DNA of 64,000 nucleotides from Taibaiella sp. (GCA_016786705.1 JAEUVV010000008.1:62001-126000), one strand, 5' to 3'. Positions 32,412-42,606 are shown, counted from the first letter of the stretch. Notes: generated by a model not told the origin, from the letters alone. Numbers and translations are program-made.

Positions 32412-34643
32412 TTACTTCATCACTGATACTTTCCGGTAAAACTCCTGCCCCGCATCATTTTTATATTTCAAAATGTAAATACCCTGGGCCAGGTTAGCTG
32501 TATTTATTTTAAGGGTCGGATTTTTCTGGCTGATATTTCCGCTCCATACAACCTGTCCTATTGTATTAACCAGTACCAGGCTGCCTTCCTCTGCGCCTGA
32601 CATATTAAATGTAACATTTAATACGTTGAATGCCGGGTTAGGATATACATTTACCGGGTTCTCCTGCGCTACACCGGGCAAGCTGGTAGGATTATAAGAA
32701 GTGGCCGTATTACCGATAACAACATTTCTCTTAGAAAAGGAAAAGAAAATATTATCAGTAGCTTTAATTTTTATGCGGGCATTATTAATGGCCATATCCG
32801 GGATATTGATGTCTGCACTGCCGGTATTAGGAACATTTTGCGCTAAAACCAAAGGAAAGGTAAAGCCGCCATCTGTAGATAGGTATATATCAACAGTACT
32901 ACAATTGATCGGGGCGACATCGGAATTCGCTACATCCCAGTAAATTTTAGTTACACTATTCCTGATAATAGAATCATATTCACTAGGGTATAATATCTGG
33001 AACGGACCAGTATTAGTTGCAGCATCAATACTGGTTAATACCCCGTTGCTGTTAATCGCTCCCCAGCCATCAACATGTATTTCGCGCGCATTATAGCCCA
33101 TATTATAGCTCCGGGCAACCGTAGTTAACCGATCTCCTTTGGAAATCAGAAAGCCATTTCTCAATACTAAATTTTCAGGGAAAGACCGGTAGTTTTCATT
33201 GTTTGGCGGAAAAGACCTGAAGGCAGGACCTTGTGTAAAACCGCTACCCAGATTTTCATCACTCCGGAAGTTACCGAGGTCGTATTGTTCAATATTTGTC
33301 AGCACAGTACTGTTTGCATCAGCAGGTGTAACTTCGGGGAAGTCAAGCTCGAATGGCGTCTGTAAAGGAATCTGATAGCTATTGGTACTTACCGTAAAAG
33401 TGGGTGCGGTATACCCGGCCTGTGTAGTTGGACAGGAGCCTACGTTACCGTTCACCAGCCAATTATGGATTTCTGAAAGGCTGGTTTTATGGAAGTAATC
33501 GTTTGAATTATTCTGAAGGTTATTAGTTGTACCACAGATACCGGCATAGCCCATAATCGTGGAACCACTACCCGGCTCGTAAGCAGTCGAACTGTTTTCT
33601 GTTCCCGAACATTTGTTAAATGAGTGGTCCGCGCCAAACTGGTGTCCCATTTCGTGGGCTACATAATCCACATCGAATGGATCACCTACCGGGTTAGGCC
33701 GCCCGGTAACTCCCTGGGCCTTCCGTGTACTACGGCAAACACTACCCAGCATCGCCACACCGCCAGCACCTGTGCTGAAAATATGACCGATATCGAAATT
33801 GGCTACACCAATAACATTAGTTGTGTTGTTCTGGTTCTGCCCCAGCAGCTGGTCACCATTATTATTGGCGGTAAAGGGGTCAGTACTCGCATTGGTATAA
33901 ATAAGCAGGTTATTATTCGCGATAAATTGCATCGTTACAGCCAGCTCCCGTTCGTAAATACCATTTACCCGGTTCATGGTCGTTACCATGGCGGCAAACA
34001 CTGCAGCCGTTGTAGGATTGGTCCCGGCCACAGCTTCGGCATACTCGCCGGTACAGCTCAATGCCAGCCTGTAGGTGCGCTTCACTTCACCAAGGGTAAG
34101 CCCGGCAATTTTTGTTCTTCCACCCGGAGCGCCACTATTATCTATATCCGCTTCTACCTGGCATGCTACCTGGTTCAAGGGGTCCATGACCGCATCCGAT
34201 TTCAGGTAAGCTTTATACTCATCCGCACCGGCATCAAGCGGATCGATGAAATAAGTATCAGGGCCGTCATAAACCATTGCATAAAGACCTCTCGGGGAGT
34301 ACTCCATTTTTATCGTTACAGACGGATTGTCTGCCCTGGTGCCGGAAAAAGACCTTATATCCGGGAACTTAGTTTGTAATTCTGCAGGGATCAATGTATT
34401 ACTCCATACCTTAAAGCTAATCTTTTTGCCATCAGGCCCGGGTAAGTCGACTACTGCCGCGTTTAAATGCGTATTTCCTGCAGCGGATAATACAGTCTTT
34501 AAGCGCAGCGGTTCCAATTTAAAACCAAACGTTGGATAGTTAAGACCAGCGGTTTGTGCTTTTGGCTGCCATACCGGATTTTGGGCGAAAGCCGCTGTTC
34601 CGATTCCTGAGATGGCCAATCCCATCAAAATTAATTTTTTCAT
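32412..34643 (-). CDS. secreted reprolysin-like (M12B) metallopeptidase with T9SS type A sorting domain
   Basis: Protein of 743 residues: signal peptide (1-20), an inhibitory-like prodomain (to ~190), and a metzincin catalytic domain with the zinc motif HEMGHQFGADH at 330-340 and a Met-turn STIMGYAG. Beta-sandwich regions follow, then a C-terminal T9SS type A domain (about 670-743; VYPNPAFNVLNV, LVNTIGQVVW, LAQGIYILKY). It should be an extracellular protease exported by the type IX system. -7 box TATATTTG at 34750-34757 (minus strand) gives a ~100-base leader. Confidence 0.92.
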   Translation of the reverse strand: MKKLILMGLAISGIGTAAFAQNPVWQPKAQTAGLNYPTFGFKLEPLRLKTVLSAAGNTHLNAAVVDLPGPDGKKISFKVWSNTLIPAELQTKFPDIRSFSGTRADNPSVTIKMEYSPRGLYAMVYDGPDTYFIDPLDAGADEYKAYLKSDAVMDPLNQVACQVEADIDNSGAPGGRTKIAGLTLGEVKRTYRLALSCTGEYAEAVAGTNPTTAAVFAAMVTTMNRVNGIYERELAVTMQFIANNNLLIYTNASTDPFTANNNGDQLLGQNQNNTTNVIGVANFDIGHIFSTGAGGVAMLGSVCRSTRKAQGVTGRPNPVGDPFDVDYVAHEMGHQFGADHSFNKCSGTENSSTAYEPGSGSTIMGYAGICGTTNNLQNNSNDYFHKTSLSEIHNWLVNGNVGSCPTTQAGYTAPTFTVSTNSYQIPLQTPFELDFPEVTPADANSTVLTNIEQYDLGNFRSDENLGSGFTQGPAFRSFPPNNENYRSFPENLVLRNGFLISKGDRLTTVARSYNMGYNAREIHVDGWGAINSNGVLTSIDAATNTGPFQILYPSEYDSIIRNSVTKIYWDVANSDVAPINCSTVDIYLSTDGGFTFPLVLAQNVPNTGSADINIPDMAINNARIKIKATDNIFFSFSKRNVVIGNTATSYNPTSLPGVAQENPVNVYPNPAFNVLNVTFNMSGAEEGSLVLVNTIGQVVWSGNISQKNPTLKINTANLAQGIYILKYKNDAGQEFYRKVSVMK

Positions 34644-34749
34644 TTACCCTTTAAAATATTTAACCTCTTTTCTGTTAATAAAAAACCACATAAAGCAGCC
34701 GGAGTAAGAAGGCTAATAACTCAATGCCATATGTGCTTGTATTATCCCC

Positions 34750-34757
34750 CAAATATA
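34750..34757 (-). promoter_or_regulatory. -7 box TATATTTG upstream of the metallopeptidase gene
   Basis: Minus-strand consensus match. The rest of 34644-34940 is AT-rich with no gene; the pheT box lies divergently at 34891. Confidence 0.45.
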
Positions 34758-34890
34758 ACACTTAAATAAGTTCGTTAAACCATCATAAAGCAATGCTAAA
34801 CCAAGTTTAACAAATTGCCCGTAGTAGGGCGGGCTTAAAAATACAATCAAAAAACGCTGGCATTCGGACGTTTATCCCTGCAAATAGTAG

Positions 34891-34898
34891 TAACTTTG
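34891..34898 (+). promoter_or_regulatory. -7 box TAACTTTG upstream of pheT
   Basis: Consensus TAnnTTTG 42 bases before the pheT ATG. Confidence 0.5.
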
Positions 34899-34940
34899 TG
34901 CGTTAAAAATTAACATAGAAAAATTAGCTATATTTAAGCA

Positions 34941-37346
34941 ATGGAAATATCGTACAACTGGCTGATGGAGTACCTTCCGGAACCCGTAAATATTGATGAC
35001 TTAAGTAATATCCTTACAAGTATCGGTTTAGAAGTAGAATCTATAGAAAAAAGTGAAGCGATCAAAGGGAGCCTGGAAGGATTGATTATAGGTAAAGTAC
35101 TGAGCCGGGAAAAACATCCCGATGCAGATAAATTAAGCCTGACCACCGTGGAGTTGGGAAATGGTAATATTGTACCTATTGTATGTGGTGCGCCTAATGT
35201 TGCAGCCGGCCAGACAGTAGTTGTAGCCCCTGTTGGCGCAACCGTCTACCCTACATCCGGCGAACCGTTCCTGATCAAAAAAGCCAAGATAAGAGGGTAT
35301 GCCAGTGAAGGTATGATCTGTGCCGAAGATGAGATAGGGCTGGGAAAAGGTCATGAGGGCATTATGGTACTGCCCGAAGACGCTCCTGTAGGCGCAGCCG
35401 CGGCGACTTATTTTAATGTTGCAGCAGCAGATATGACCATCAGTATCGGTTTAACGCCTAACCGGACAGATGCCATGAGCCATATCGGCGTGGCCCGCGA
35501 CGTTTGTGCTTACCTCAACCATCATAAAGGTACTAACTATACCGTACAAAATCCTGCTATAAAACCCCATGAGGAGGGGGCATCACTCCCGGTAGCTGTT
35601 ACTATTGAAGATACCGAGGCCTGCCCGCGTTACATGGGTACCTGCATCAAAGGTGTACAGGTTACTGATTCTCCTGAATGGCTGCAATTGCGTTTAAAAG
35701 CGATAGGTTTAAGACCGGTCAACAATATAGTGGACATTACTAATTTTGTTTTACATGAATATGGTCAGCCCTTACATGCTTTCGACTACGACAAAATATC
35801 GGGTAAAAAAGTTATTGTAAAAAAAGCAACTGAAGGTACGGTATTCAAGACACTGGACGAAAAGGAGATCAAACTACAATCTTCTGACCTGATGATCTGC
35901 GATGCCGAAGCAGGCATGTGTATCGCCGGTGTTTTTGGTGGCCTTAATTCCGGCATTACGGAAGGCACTCAAAACATATTTTTGGAAAGCGCTTACTTCG
36001 ATCCGAAAACCATCCGCAGAACTTCCTTGTTCCATGGATTAAGAACCGATGCGGCTACCCATTTTGAAAAAGGTGTAGATATCAACCTGGTTCCGGTAGC
36101 GCTGCAAAGGGCGGTCGGCCTCATCCTGGAGCTTGCAGGCGGTACACTTGCGGCAAACACGATTGACATTTACCCGGCGGCGCTTCCCGAACGTCATATA
36201 GCCACCACTTTTGCTTATATCAACCAGCTTTGTGGTAAAGCGTACAGCCAGGAAGCTATTTTAAATATCCTGAAGAATCTCGGGTTCGGTATCCTTACCA
36301 GTGACGCTACCGGCTTTAAAGTTCTTGTGCCTACCAACAAGGCAGATGTACACCAGGCGGCAGACCTGGCAGAAGAAGTATTGCGGATTGATGGCCTGGA
36401 TAACATTAATTTCAGCGGCCAGATCAGCATGTCACTAAATACACGCCCGGAACCTGCCGACAGGAAATGGAAAGAAAAAATAGCCAATCACCTGTGCCAT
36501 ATGGGGCTGCACGAGATCGTGACCAACTCCATTACCAATTCCCGCTATTATCCCGGTAATGAGCATATGGTCAAAATGCTGAACAACCTGTCCAGCGAAC
36601 TTGATGTGATGCGACCGGAGCTTATGGAAAGCGGTTTGGAAGTATTGGCCTACAATATTAACCGTAAACAGCAGGACCTGATGCTGTTTGAACTGGGCAA
36701 TACCTATAGCCAATCAGAAATTGGGAAATATAAACAAGAAGCGAAATTAGGGATATGGCTTACGGGGACTTACCGCAACCAGCAATGGTTATCAAAAGCG
36801 GAGCCACAGTCTATCTATATCGCAAAAGGCCTGGTGCCCCAGTTGCTGGCCATATCCGGCATACAAAAAACGAAGGAAAACCTCCTGGAAAATGGTATTG
36901 AATGGGTAAGGGGTAAAGCTGTATTAGCAAAAGCCGTAAAAATTGATACGGACAAGTTGAAAGCTTTTGATATCAAACAGGAAGTATACTATATTGAAGC
37001 GGACATTAAGGCCTGGACCGAGGCCGGTGATGCGGCGAAAGTAAAATACAGCGAATTACCCAAGTTCCCGGCCATGAAACGCGACCTGGCGCTGGTGGTA
37101 GATAAATCATTGAGCTATAATAAAATTGCTGCAATAGCGCAACAGCAGAAATGGCCTTCCTTTCAGGGGTATGAACTATTTGATGTATTTGAAAGTGAAA
37201 AAATAGGTGCCGACAAAAAATCTTTGGCCTTAAGTTTTACCTTCCAGCTATCAGACCGTACGATGACCGATGAAGAAGTGGATGACATGATGCAAACATT
37301 AATTAAGACTTTTGAAAAAGAAATCGGGGCTTCCATACGTTTGTAA
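34941..37346 (+). CDS. pheT: phenylalanine-tRNA ligase beta subunit
   Basis: Protein of 801 residues, full length for PheT: tRNA-binding OBD near 45-150 (GKVLSREKHPDADKLSL, CGAPNVAAGQTV), B3/B4 editing domain (near 205-380), B5 domain, a catalytic-like core and the C-terminal ferredoxin-fold anticodon-binding domain (about 705-800; FPAMKRDLALVVD). It pairs with PheS, whose gene is not in this window. It heads a run of plus-strand genes (coiled-coil protein, DUF6452, DUF6048). Confidence 0.96.
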   Translation: MEISYNWLMEYLPEPVNIDDLSNILTSIGLEVESIEKSEAIKGSLEGLIIGKVLSREKHPDADKLSLTTVELGNGNIVPIVCGAPNVAAGQTVVVAPVGATVYPTSGEPFLIKKAKIRGYASEGMICAEDEIGLGKGHEGIMVLPEDAPVGAAAATYFNVAAADMTISIGLTPNRTDAMSHIGVARDVCAYLNHHKGTNYTVQNPAIKPHEEGASLPVAVTIEDTEACPRYMGTCIKGVQVTDSPEWLQLRLKAIGLRPVNNIVDITNFVLHEYGQPLHAFDYDKISGKKVIVKKATEGTVFKTLDEKEIKLQSSDLMICDAEAGMCIAGVFGGLNSGITEGTQNIFLESAYFDPKTIRRTSLFHGLRTDAATHFEKGVDINLVPVALQRAVGLILELAGGTLAANTIDIYPAALPERHIATTFAYINQLCGKAYSQEAILNILKNLGFGILTSDATGFKVLVPTNKADVHQAADLAEEVLRIDGLDNINFSGQISMSLNTRPEPADRKWKEKIANHLCHMGLHEIVTNSITNSRYYPGNEHMVKMLNNLSSELDVMRPELMESGLEVLAYNINRKQQDLMLFELGNTYSQSEIGKYKQEAKLGIWLTGTYRNQQWLSKAEPQSIYIAKGLVPQLLAISGIQKTKENLLENGIEWVRGKAVLAKAVKIDTDKLKAFDIKQEVYYIEADIKAWTEAGDAAKVKYSELPKFPAMKRDLALVVDKSLSYNKIAAIAQQQKWPSFQGYELFDVFESEKIGADKKSLALSFTFQLSDRTMTDEEVDDMMQTLIKTFEKEIGASIRL

Positions 37347-37360
37347 AAACAGGATCACAT

Positions 37361-37615
37361 ATGTCGCTCTATACATTACAGGATAAACTCGGGCTTTTAA
37401 TAAAAGCTTATAAAGAGTTAAAGGACAGGGAACTTCATTTACAAAAAAAAATAAGTTCCCTGGAATCCCGGGTGGCCGGCCTGGAGGAAGATGTAAAAGA
37501 ACTTGAAGAAGCATTACTGGTAAAACAAATGAGCCAGAGCGAGGACCAATCGGCACTGAAGCAATATATTGATTCCATCATTGAAGAAATAGAACTGACC
37601 ATCAAAAAACTTTAA
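37361..37615 (+). CDS. small coiled-coil protein, ZapB-like
   Basis: Protein of 84 residues that is almost entirely heptad-patterned coiled coil (KLGLLIKAYKELKDREL, SSLESRVAGLEEDVKELEE). It lies 14 bases after pheT. In many Bacteroidetes, a short coiled-coil gene and zapA follow pheT; here no zapA follows. A role in cell division is possible from shape and position only. Confidence 0.65.
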   Translation: MSLYTLQDKLGLLIKAYKELKDRELHLQKKISSLESRVAGLEEDVKELEEALLVKQMSQSEDQSALKQYIDSIIEEIELTIKKL

Positions 37616-37618
37616 GCT

Positions 37619-38140
37619 TTGAGAATAGTCTTTAGCCTGATCGCCACTATACTGCTGCTGAGTTCCTGTAAAAAAGACTTCCAGGAATGCTTTGTGCCCC
37701 GCTCCGTGTCCACCAAAGTTTTTTTCCAGGTCCTCGATACGCTGATAACGGAAGATACCAATGGCTTTATCACCCGCACAATTGAGATCCGGGATACCAC
37801 ATTAAACAGGCCCAGCTTCACCTCTCTGGGACAGGACTCCAATATTACTTTCCAGGGCGAACGTGGGGTGAACAGCCTGTATTTATTTTTAAATTCGGAT
37901 ACGACCAGTATAAAGTATGCTTTCCGGAGAAGTGAAGATGCAACTATAACAGATACGCTGACCATAGGTTACGATCCTTATACCCAGTTTATCTCCAATG
38001 CCTGTGGCTATACATTCAACTATAGGCTTAAGACAATCACGAGTACACAGTTGAACATTAAACAAGCGTTTATTGAAAATCCCGAAGTCACCTTATCGGG
38101 CCAGGCAAGAAATATCATCATTTACATTCCCAAACAATAG
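37619..38140 (+). CDS. DUF6452 family lipoprotein
   Basis: Protein of 173 residues: signal peptide with lipobox LSSC (Cys17, then KKDFQECF), then a beta-rich domain. The only start that keeps the signal peptide is TTG at 37619, 3 bases after the previous stop; there is no ATG nearby. DUF6452 genes usually sit directly before a DUF6048 gene, as here. Function unknown; probably an envelope protein paired with DUF6048. Confidence 0.78.
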   Translation: MRIVFSLIATILLLSSCKKDFQECFVPRSVSTKVFFQVLDTLITEDTNGFITRTIEIRDTTLNRPSFTSLGQDSNITFQGERGVNSLYLFLNSDTTSIKYAFRRSEDATITDTLTIGYDPYTQFISNACGYTFNYRLKTITSTQLNIKQAFIENPEVTLSGQARNIIIYIPKQ

Positions 38141-38149
38141 GCTTTTCAC

Positions 38150-39031
38150 TTGAACCGGATTTTATACAAATTTTTTATCCTCGTTTCCTTGTTCTTGTCC
38201 GGGCATTTATGGACCAGTGCCCAGGCAACAAATAATGCTCAGCCTATCAGCGATAGCTTAAAGAAAGCGGATAGCCTGGCTTTGGTGGTAAAAGACAGCA
38301 CATTTGTCCCGGCAGACAGCCTGAAAAGCGATACGCTTAAAACCACGGACTCCTTAGCGGCACCGGCCGACACTACAAACCGGAAAAAAGTAAAAGAACC
38401 CTTTGAACGGCAGGGAAGAGTCATGCTGGATATCTCCCACCCGATAGGCGCGATTATTAATCCCGGGCAATACAGTTATGAGGCCTATTTTGATTATAAT
38501 TTCTGGAAAGACGGGTTCCTGGTAGTAGAAGCAGGTTATGGCGGCGGAAAAATAGATTATGAAAACTTAAAATACAAATCCGCTAACGCCTTTTTAAGGA
38601 TCGGTGTGGACAAATCAATGTTTACCCCTATTTATAAAGGCGACTGGGACATGATTACTGTAGGGGCCCGCTATGGTATCGGTATCGGGCAGAGAGGTGA
38701 CGCTACTTTTATTGTTCCTAACCCTTTCGGCGGCACTACCGAAAGTAGTGTAGCGGCCAAGAATTTTGTTTCCCAATGGTTTGAAATAGCCCTTGGTTTA
38801 AGATTTGAATTGTTTCCCAGAATTTATACCGGCTGGAATGCCCGGATCCGTTTCAACTTCACCCCGGACATCTTCCAGGGCCAGGTATCCCCTAATTTCC
38901 TGTCCGGTTTCGGGCAGGGCGACCAGGCCACCTCTTTTGGCTTTAACTACTACATCGGGTATGCCTTAAGATGGCAGAAAAAAAGTAAATCACCGCAACC
39001 GGTCAGCCCGGAAGGGAGCACAACCAAATAG
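38150..39031 (+). CDS. DUF6048 family outer-membrane protein
   Basis: Protein of 293 residues: signal peptide (1-25), a Ser/Asp/Lys/Thr-rich linker (about 30-80), then beta-barrel-like strands (GAIINPGQYSYEAYFDYNF, GFLVVEAGYGGG, FGFNYYIGYALRW). The start is TTG at 38150, the second TTG start in a row. It lies 9 bases after the DUF6452 gene, and a hairpin terminator closes the operon. Confidence 0.78.
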   Translation: MNRILYKFFILVSLFLSGHLWTSAQATNNAQPISDSLKKADSLALVVKDSTFVPADSLKSDTLKTTDSLAAPADTTNRKKVKEPFERQGRVMLDISHPIGAIINPGQYSYEAYFDYNFWKDGFLVVEAGYGGGKIDYENLKYKSANAFLRIGVDKSMFTPIYKGDWDMITVGARYGIGIGQRGDATFIVPNPFGGTTESSVAAKNFVSQWFEIALGLRFELFPRIYTGWNARIRFNFTPDIFQGQVSPNFLSGFGQGDQATSFGFNYYIGYALRWQKKSKSPQPVSPEGSTTK

Positions 39032-39042
39032 TAAAAGATGCC

Positions 39043-39079
39043 AAAAAAGCACATTCTGAATTTTCGAATGTGCTTTTTT
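39043..39079 (+). terminator. terminator after the DUF6048 gene
   Basis: 14-bp perfect stem (39043-39056 with 39066-39079), 9-base loop and T6 end, 12 bases after the stop. Confidence 0.85.
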
Positions 39080-39116
39080 GTCTTAAGAAGGGGTTAATAA
39101 GTTATTCAACTGAAAT

Positions 39117-39149
39117 ATTGTCAAGCTTTTTAAACTGGCAATATTTTTG
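39117..39149 (+). promoter_or_regulatory. groESL promoter
   Basis: ATTG (39117-39120), 21-base spacer, TATTTTTG (39142-39149). No CIRCE operator was seen between here and groES. Confidence 0.6.
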
Positions 39150-39212
39150 CGCAGCATTGTTCAATAACAACAACCTGAATCAATTAAACAACGAATAAAA
39201 TACATTAAAAAA

Positions 39213-39500
39213 ATGGCAAAGAAACAACAGGCAAGCATTAAGCCTCTACAAGACAGAGTAATTATTAAAGCTGCTGAAGCTGAAACAAAAACAGCTGGTG
39301 GTATCATCATCCCGGATACTGCGAAAGAAAAGCCATCCCGTGGTACAGTTGTAGCAGCCGGCCCTGGAAAAAAAGACGAACCAATGAGTGTTAAAGTTGG
39401 TGATACTGTATTGTACAGCAAATATGCCGGTACAGAGATCAATATTGATGGCGAGGACCTGTTGATCATGCGTGAAAGTGACTTGATCGCGATCGTATAA
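39213..39500 (+). CDS. groES: co-chaperonin GroES
   Basis: Protein of 95 residues with the full Cpn10 pattern: [16 protein letters not shown], the mobile loop [26 protein letters not shown] and the closing ESDLIAIV. It caps GroEL during protein folding. Its gene precedes groEL by 80 bases. Confidence 0.97.
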   Translation: MAKKQQASIKPLQDRVIIKAAEAETKTAGGIIIPDTAKEKPSRGTVVAAGPGKKDEPMSVKVGDTVLYSKYAGTEINIDGEDLLIMRESDLIAIV

Positions 39501-39580
39501 TTCCAGATTAACCTCCTGAGTACAGAGCGATATAAATTAATTCAAAATTAAACATCCAAAATTCATAATATAAAAAGAAT

Positions 39581-41212
39581 ATGGCTAAGCAAATTTTCTT
39601 CGATATCGAAGCAAGAAATAAAATGAAAAAAGGCGTTGACATCTTAGCTGACGCTGTAAAAGTAACTTTAGGTCCTAAAGGCCGTAATGTAGTTATTGAG
39701 AAAAAATTCGGTGCTCCATCTGTAACAAAAGACGGGGTATCTGTTGCTAAAGAAATCGAGCTGGAAGATGCTGTTGAAAATATGGGAGCGCAAATGGTGC
39801 GTGAAGTTGCCTCAAAAACTGCAGACCAGGCGGGTGACGGTACTACTACCGCTACCGTTTTGGCCCAGGCAATCATCGCTGAAGGTTTGAAAAACGTGGC
39901 TGCCGGCGCTAATCCTATGGATCTGAAACGCGGTATCGACAAAGCGGTTGTAGCGATCGTTGACAACCTGAAAAAACAAGCTCAGAAAGTAGGTAACGAC
40001 AATAAAAAAATCGAGCAGGTAGGTACCATCTCTGCGAATAATGATACGCAAATCGGAGCTTTGATCGCTGAAGCTATGGCTAAAGTGGGTAACGAAGGGG
40101 TGATCACTGTTGAAGAGTCTAAAAATACGGACACTACCGTTTCAGTAGTAGAAGGTATGCAATTTGACCGCGGCTACCTGAACCCTTACTTTGTAACCAA
40201 TACAGAGAAAATGCAGGTAGAAATGAGCAATCCTTACATCCTGATCTTTGATAAAAAGATCTCTATGATGAAAGATATCTTAGGCCTGTTGGAAAAAGTT
40301 GTTCAGTCTGGTCGTCCTTTGCTGATCATCGCTGAAGATGTGGAAGGCGAAGCATTGTCTACGTTAGTAGTAAATAAATTACGTGGTAACCTGAAAATTG
40401 CTGCGGTTAAAGCTCCCGGCTTTGGCGACAGAAGAAAAGAAATGCTGCAGGACATCGCGGTATTAACCGGCGGTATCGTGATCAGCGAAGAGCAAGGCTA
40501 TAAGCTGGAAAATGCCGATATGAGCTACCTGGGCCAGGCAGAAACCATTACCGTGGATAAAGACAATACCACTATCGTTGGCGGTAAAGGTAAAAAAGCG
40601 GACATCACTGCACGCGTTAACCAGATCAAATCCCAGCTGGCAGTAAGTACTTCAGACTACGATAAAGAAAAAATGCAGGAGCGCCTGGCTAAATTAGCGG
40701 GTGGTGTTGCCGTACTTTATGTAGGGGCTACTACAGAGGTGGAAATGAAAGAGAAGAAAGATCGCGTTGATGATGCATTGCACGCAACAAGAGCTGCGGT
40801 AGAAGAAGGCATCGTACCGGGTGGTGGTACTGCTTATATCCGTGCTATTGAATCTTTGGATAAAGTTAAAACCGAGAATAACGATGAAGCGACAGGGGTA
40901 CAGATCGTACGTGCTGCGGTTGAAGCGCCATTAAGAACGATCGTTGCTAATGCTGGTCTTGAAGGTTCTGTAATCGTTCAGGAAATCAAAAAAGGAAAAG
41001 GTGATTATGGCTTCAATGCCCGCACTGAGCAATATGAGAAATTACTGACTGCAGGTGTAATTGACCCGGCTAAAGTAAGCCGTGTAGCTTTGGAAAATGC
41101 GGCCTCTATCGCCGGTATGTTATTAACTACCGAGTGTGTGATCGCGGATAAACCAGAACCAAAATCTGCTGCTCCTGCAATGCCAGGCGGTGGAATGGAT
41201 ATGGGTTATTAA
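39581..41212 (+). CDS. groEL: chaperonin GroEL
   Basis: Protein of 543 residues, complete chaperonin: equatorial ATP-binding motifs ([25 protein letters not shown]), apical domain, and the GGM-type tail PGGGMDMGY. It folds proteins with GroES. It is the last gene of the groESL operon, followed by a T6 hairpin terminator. Codon usage is strongly biased, as expected for an abundant protein. Confidence 0.98.
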   Translation: MAKQIFFDIEARNKMKKGVDILADAVKVTLGPKGRNVVIEKKFGAPSVTKDGVSVAKEIELEDAVENMGAQMVREVASKTADQAGDGTTTATVLAQAIIAEGLKNVAAGANPMDLKRGIDKAVVAIVDNLKKQAQKVGNDNKKIEQVGTISANNDTQIGALIAEAMAKVGNEGVITVEESKNTDTTVSVVEGMQFDRGYLNPYFVTNTEKMQVEMSNPYILIFDKKISMMKDILGLLEKVVQSGRPLLIIAEDVEGEALSTLVVNKLRGNLKIAAVKAPGFGDRRKEMLQDIAVLTGGIVISEEQGYKLENADMSYLGQAETITVDKDNTTIVGGKGKKADITARVNQIKSQLAVSTSDYDKEKMQERLAKLAGGVAVLYVGATTEVEMKEKKDRVDDALHATRAAVEEGIVPGGGTAYIRAIESLDKVKTENNDEATGVQIVRAAVEAPLRTIVANAGLEGSVIVQEIKKGKGDYGFNARTEQYEKLLTAGVIDPAKVSRVALENAASIAGMLLTTECVIADKPEPKSAAPAMPGGGMDMGY

Positions 41213-41237
41213 TTCAAAAGTAAAAATTTAAAAATAC

Positions 41238-41269
41238 AAAAAAGCGATACCTTAAGGTGTCGCTTTTTT
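41238..41269 (+). terminator. groEL terminator
   Basis: 14-bp stem with one G-T pair, loop TTAA, T6 end, 26 bases after the stop. It excludes the upstream starts of the next gene. Confidence 0.85.
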
Positions 41270-41316
41270 GGTATAATATTATAGCTTGTGTATTTTTATG
41301 CCAATTAAAAATCGCT

Positions 41317-42036
41317 ATGCACCATAAATTACCGGTTTTACTATTACCGGAAAAATCAGATCCGGAATTTGAGGTACTTGCTACAGCCTGGCTTAAAACA
41401 GGCGCTGAAGTCAGAAGACTGGGCAAATACTGGATAAAAGACCCGGAGCTTGAGGGCAGGGCAATCGCTATATATGGGAATCAACCGTTCGCTTTTGTGC
41501 TGGCCCAGATCTATGGCACTACCCTTATAGCACCGGATGACGAACTGATTCTGCGACTGAACGAAAGCTGGACCAAACGTTTATTAAGCGTAAAGCAGAA
41601 AAAGGATTTACAGATTACTGACTTTCCCATATTTATCAAACCGCTTGTGCCTAAAATGTTTGCGGCTAAGGTTTTTCAAAGTTTAGATGAATTTACACTA
41701 TTTACCCAGGGTATCGCAGGCCAGGAGGAGATGTTAACCTCAACCATTATTGATGACATTACTGCGGAAGTACGCTGCTTTATTAAAGATGGCGCATTGA
41801 AAGAGCTGGCATTTTATGAAGGCTCTGGCGATACGGAAGCGGCAACTGATTTTATCAACGATTTTCTTCATAACAATAACGGCAAGCTGCCTGCTGTGGT
41901 GGTCGTTGATATTGCCTTTAGCGGCTCTACAGGTTGGTTTATCCTCGAATTTAATGCTTGTTGGGGCGCAGGCCTTAACGGATGTGATGCCGGAAAAATT
42001 TTAGACTGTATTTCAGGCGCTACTATCAATGCTTAA
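41317..42036 (+). CDS. ATP-grasp domain protein
   Basis: Protein of 239 residues resembling short ATP-grasp ligases (DUF4343/R2K type). A lysine-bearing segment FPIFIKPLVPKMFAAKVF precedes a TSTIIDDITAEVRCFIKDG strand set and the metal-binding end FILEFNACWGAG. Such enzymes ligate a carboxylate to an amine or thiol, often to modify a protein or peptide. The start is ATG 41317, since in-frame codons further upstream fall in the groEL terminator. No partner gene is evident. Confidence 0.72.
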   Translation: MHHKLPVLLLPEKSDPEFEVLATAWLKTGAEVRRLGKYWIKDPELEGRAIAIYGNQPFAFVLAQIYGTTLIAPDDELILRLNESWTKRLLSVKQKKDLQITDFPIFIKPLVPKMFAAKVFQSLDEFTLFTQGIAGQEEMLTSTIIDDITAEVRCFIKDGALKELAFYEGSGDTEAATDFINDFLHNNNGKLPAVVVVDIAFSGSTGWFILEFNACWGAGLNGCDAGKILDCISGATINA

Positions 42037-42069
42037 AACAAAATACTTTCCAATAGATTAAATTAAACA

Positions 42070-42606
42070 TTATTGTCGCCACAATCTGATCAATTCATCC
42101 GTTGCTTCACCTAAACCTCTAAAATAATTTTCCTGTTTGAACCCGGGAACGATAATTGTTCTTATTATGTTGCCACATATCTGGTCGGTCAGTATATGCT
42201 ATACTCCCGTTCCTGTATTGATCCTTATTTTCCTTAGCTTAGGACTTAATACAATAGCCAGACCATTATTCTTCCCTCTGACACCTACCCCCCAGGAGTT
42301 GGAAAGCGCCAAGGTAAAAGCATCAAAATTCGCTAGGGTTAATGTATCAGGATCAATAATCACAATCGCCATCTGGTTGGTCGTTTCCGCTTCAAAATCG
42401 GCAAGCTTCTGTTAATGATTCCTTTCCACACTATCTAAAAGGTAAACGTAATCATTCACATAGCCTACCGCTTTGGAAAAAAGGGATGGGTCGATGTTTG
42501 ATAAAGCTATTTCTTTCTTAAGCTGCCCGGCCTTGTGCTGCTGGCCTTCCCTTGCCGTGCAGGAATTAAACATAAAGGCCAGCGCCAATAGTAATATTCT
42601 ATGCAT
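42070..42606 (-). pseudogene. TPM-domain lipoprotein pseudogene with two in-frame stops
   Basis: Read through two stops, this is a 178-codon frame. The lipoprotein signal (MHRILLLALAFMFNSC) is followed by a TPM domain: VGYVNDYVYLLDS, TAA at 42412-42414, QKLADFEAE, MAIVIIDPDTL, SWGVGVRGKNNGLAIVLSP, INTGTGV, TAG at 42199-42201, HILTDQICG, and FKQENYFRGLGEATDEL. There is no frameshift, and the domain is recognisable on both sides of each stop. TPM proteins (YgcG/TPM phosphatase family) are membrane- or periplasm-linked, so this copy is probably inactivated. Only the first 64 codons are open. Confidence 0.8.

Noticed and set aside
33624..34379. 251-residue plus-strand frame opposite the metallopeptidase
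   Set aside because: Antisense to a complete metzincin gene; no recognisable protein features.
39080..39212. CIRCE/HrcA operator before groES
   Set aside because: No TTAGCACTC-N9-GAGTGCTAA-like repeat is visible; only a promoter was found.
41257..41316. Longer N-terminus for the ATP-grasp protein
   Set aside because: The extra codons fall in the groEL terminator hairpin and add an unrelated stretch before the family start at 41317.
42137..42415. Plus-strand 92-residue open frame with hydrophobic stretches
   Set aside because: It lies opposite the TPM pseudogene, whose minus-strand reading gives a recognisable domain; the plus frame has no family features and no promoter.
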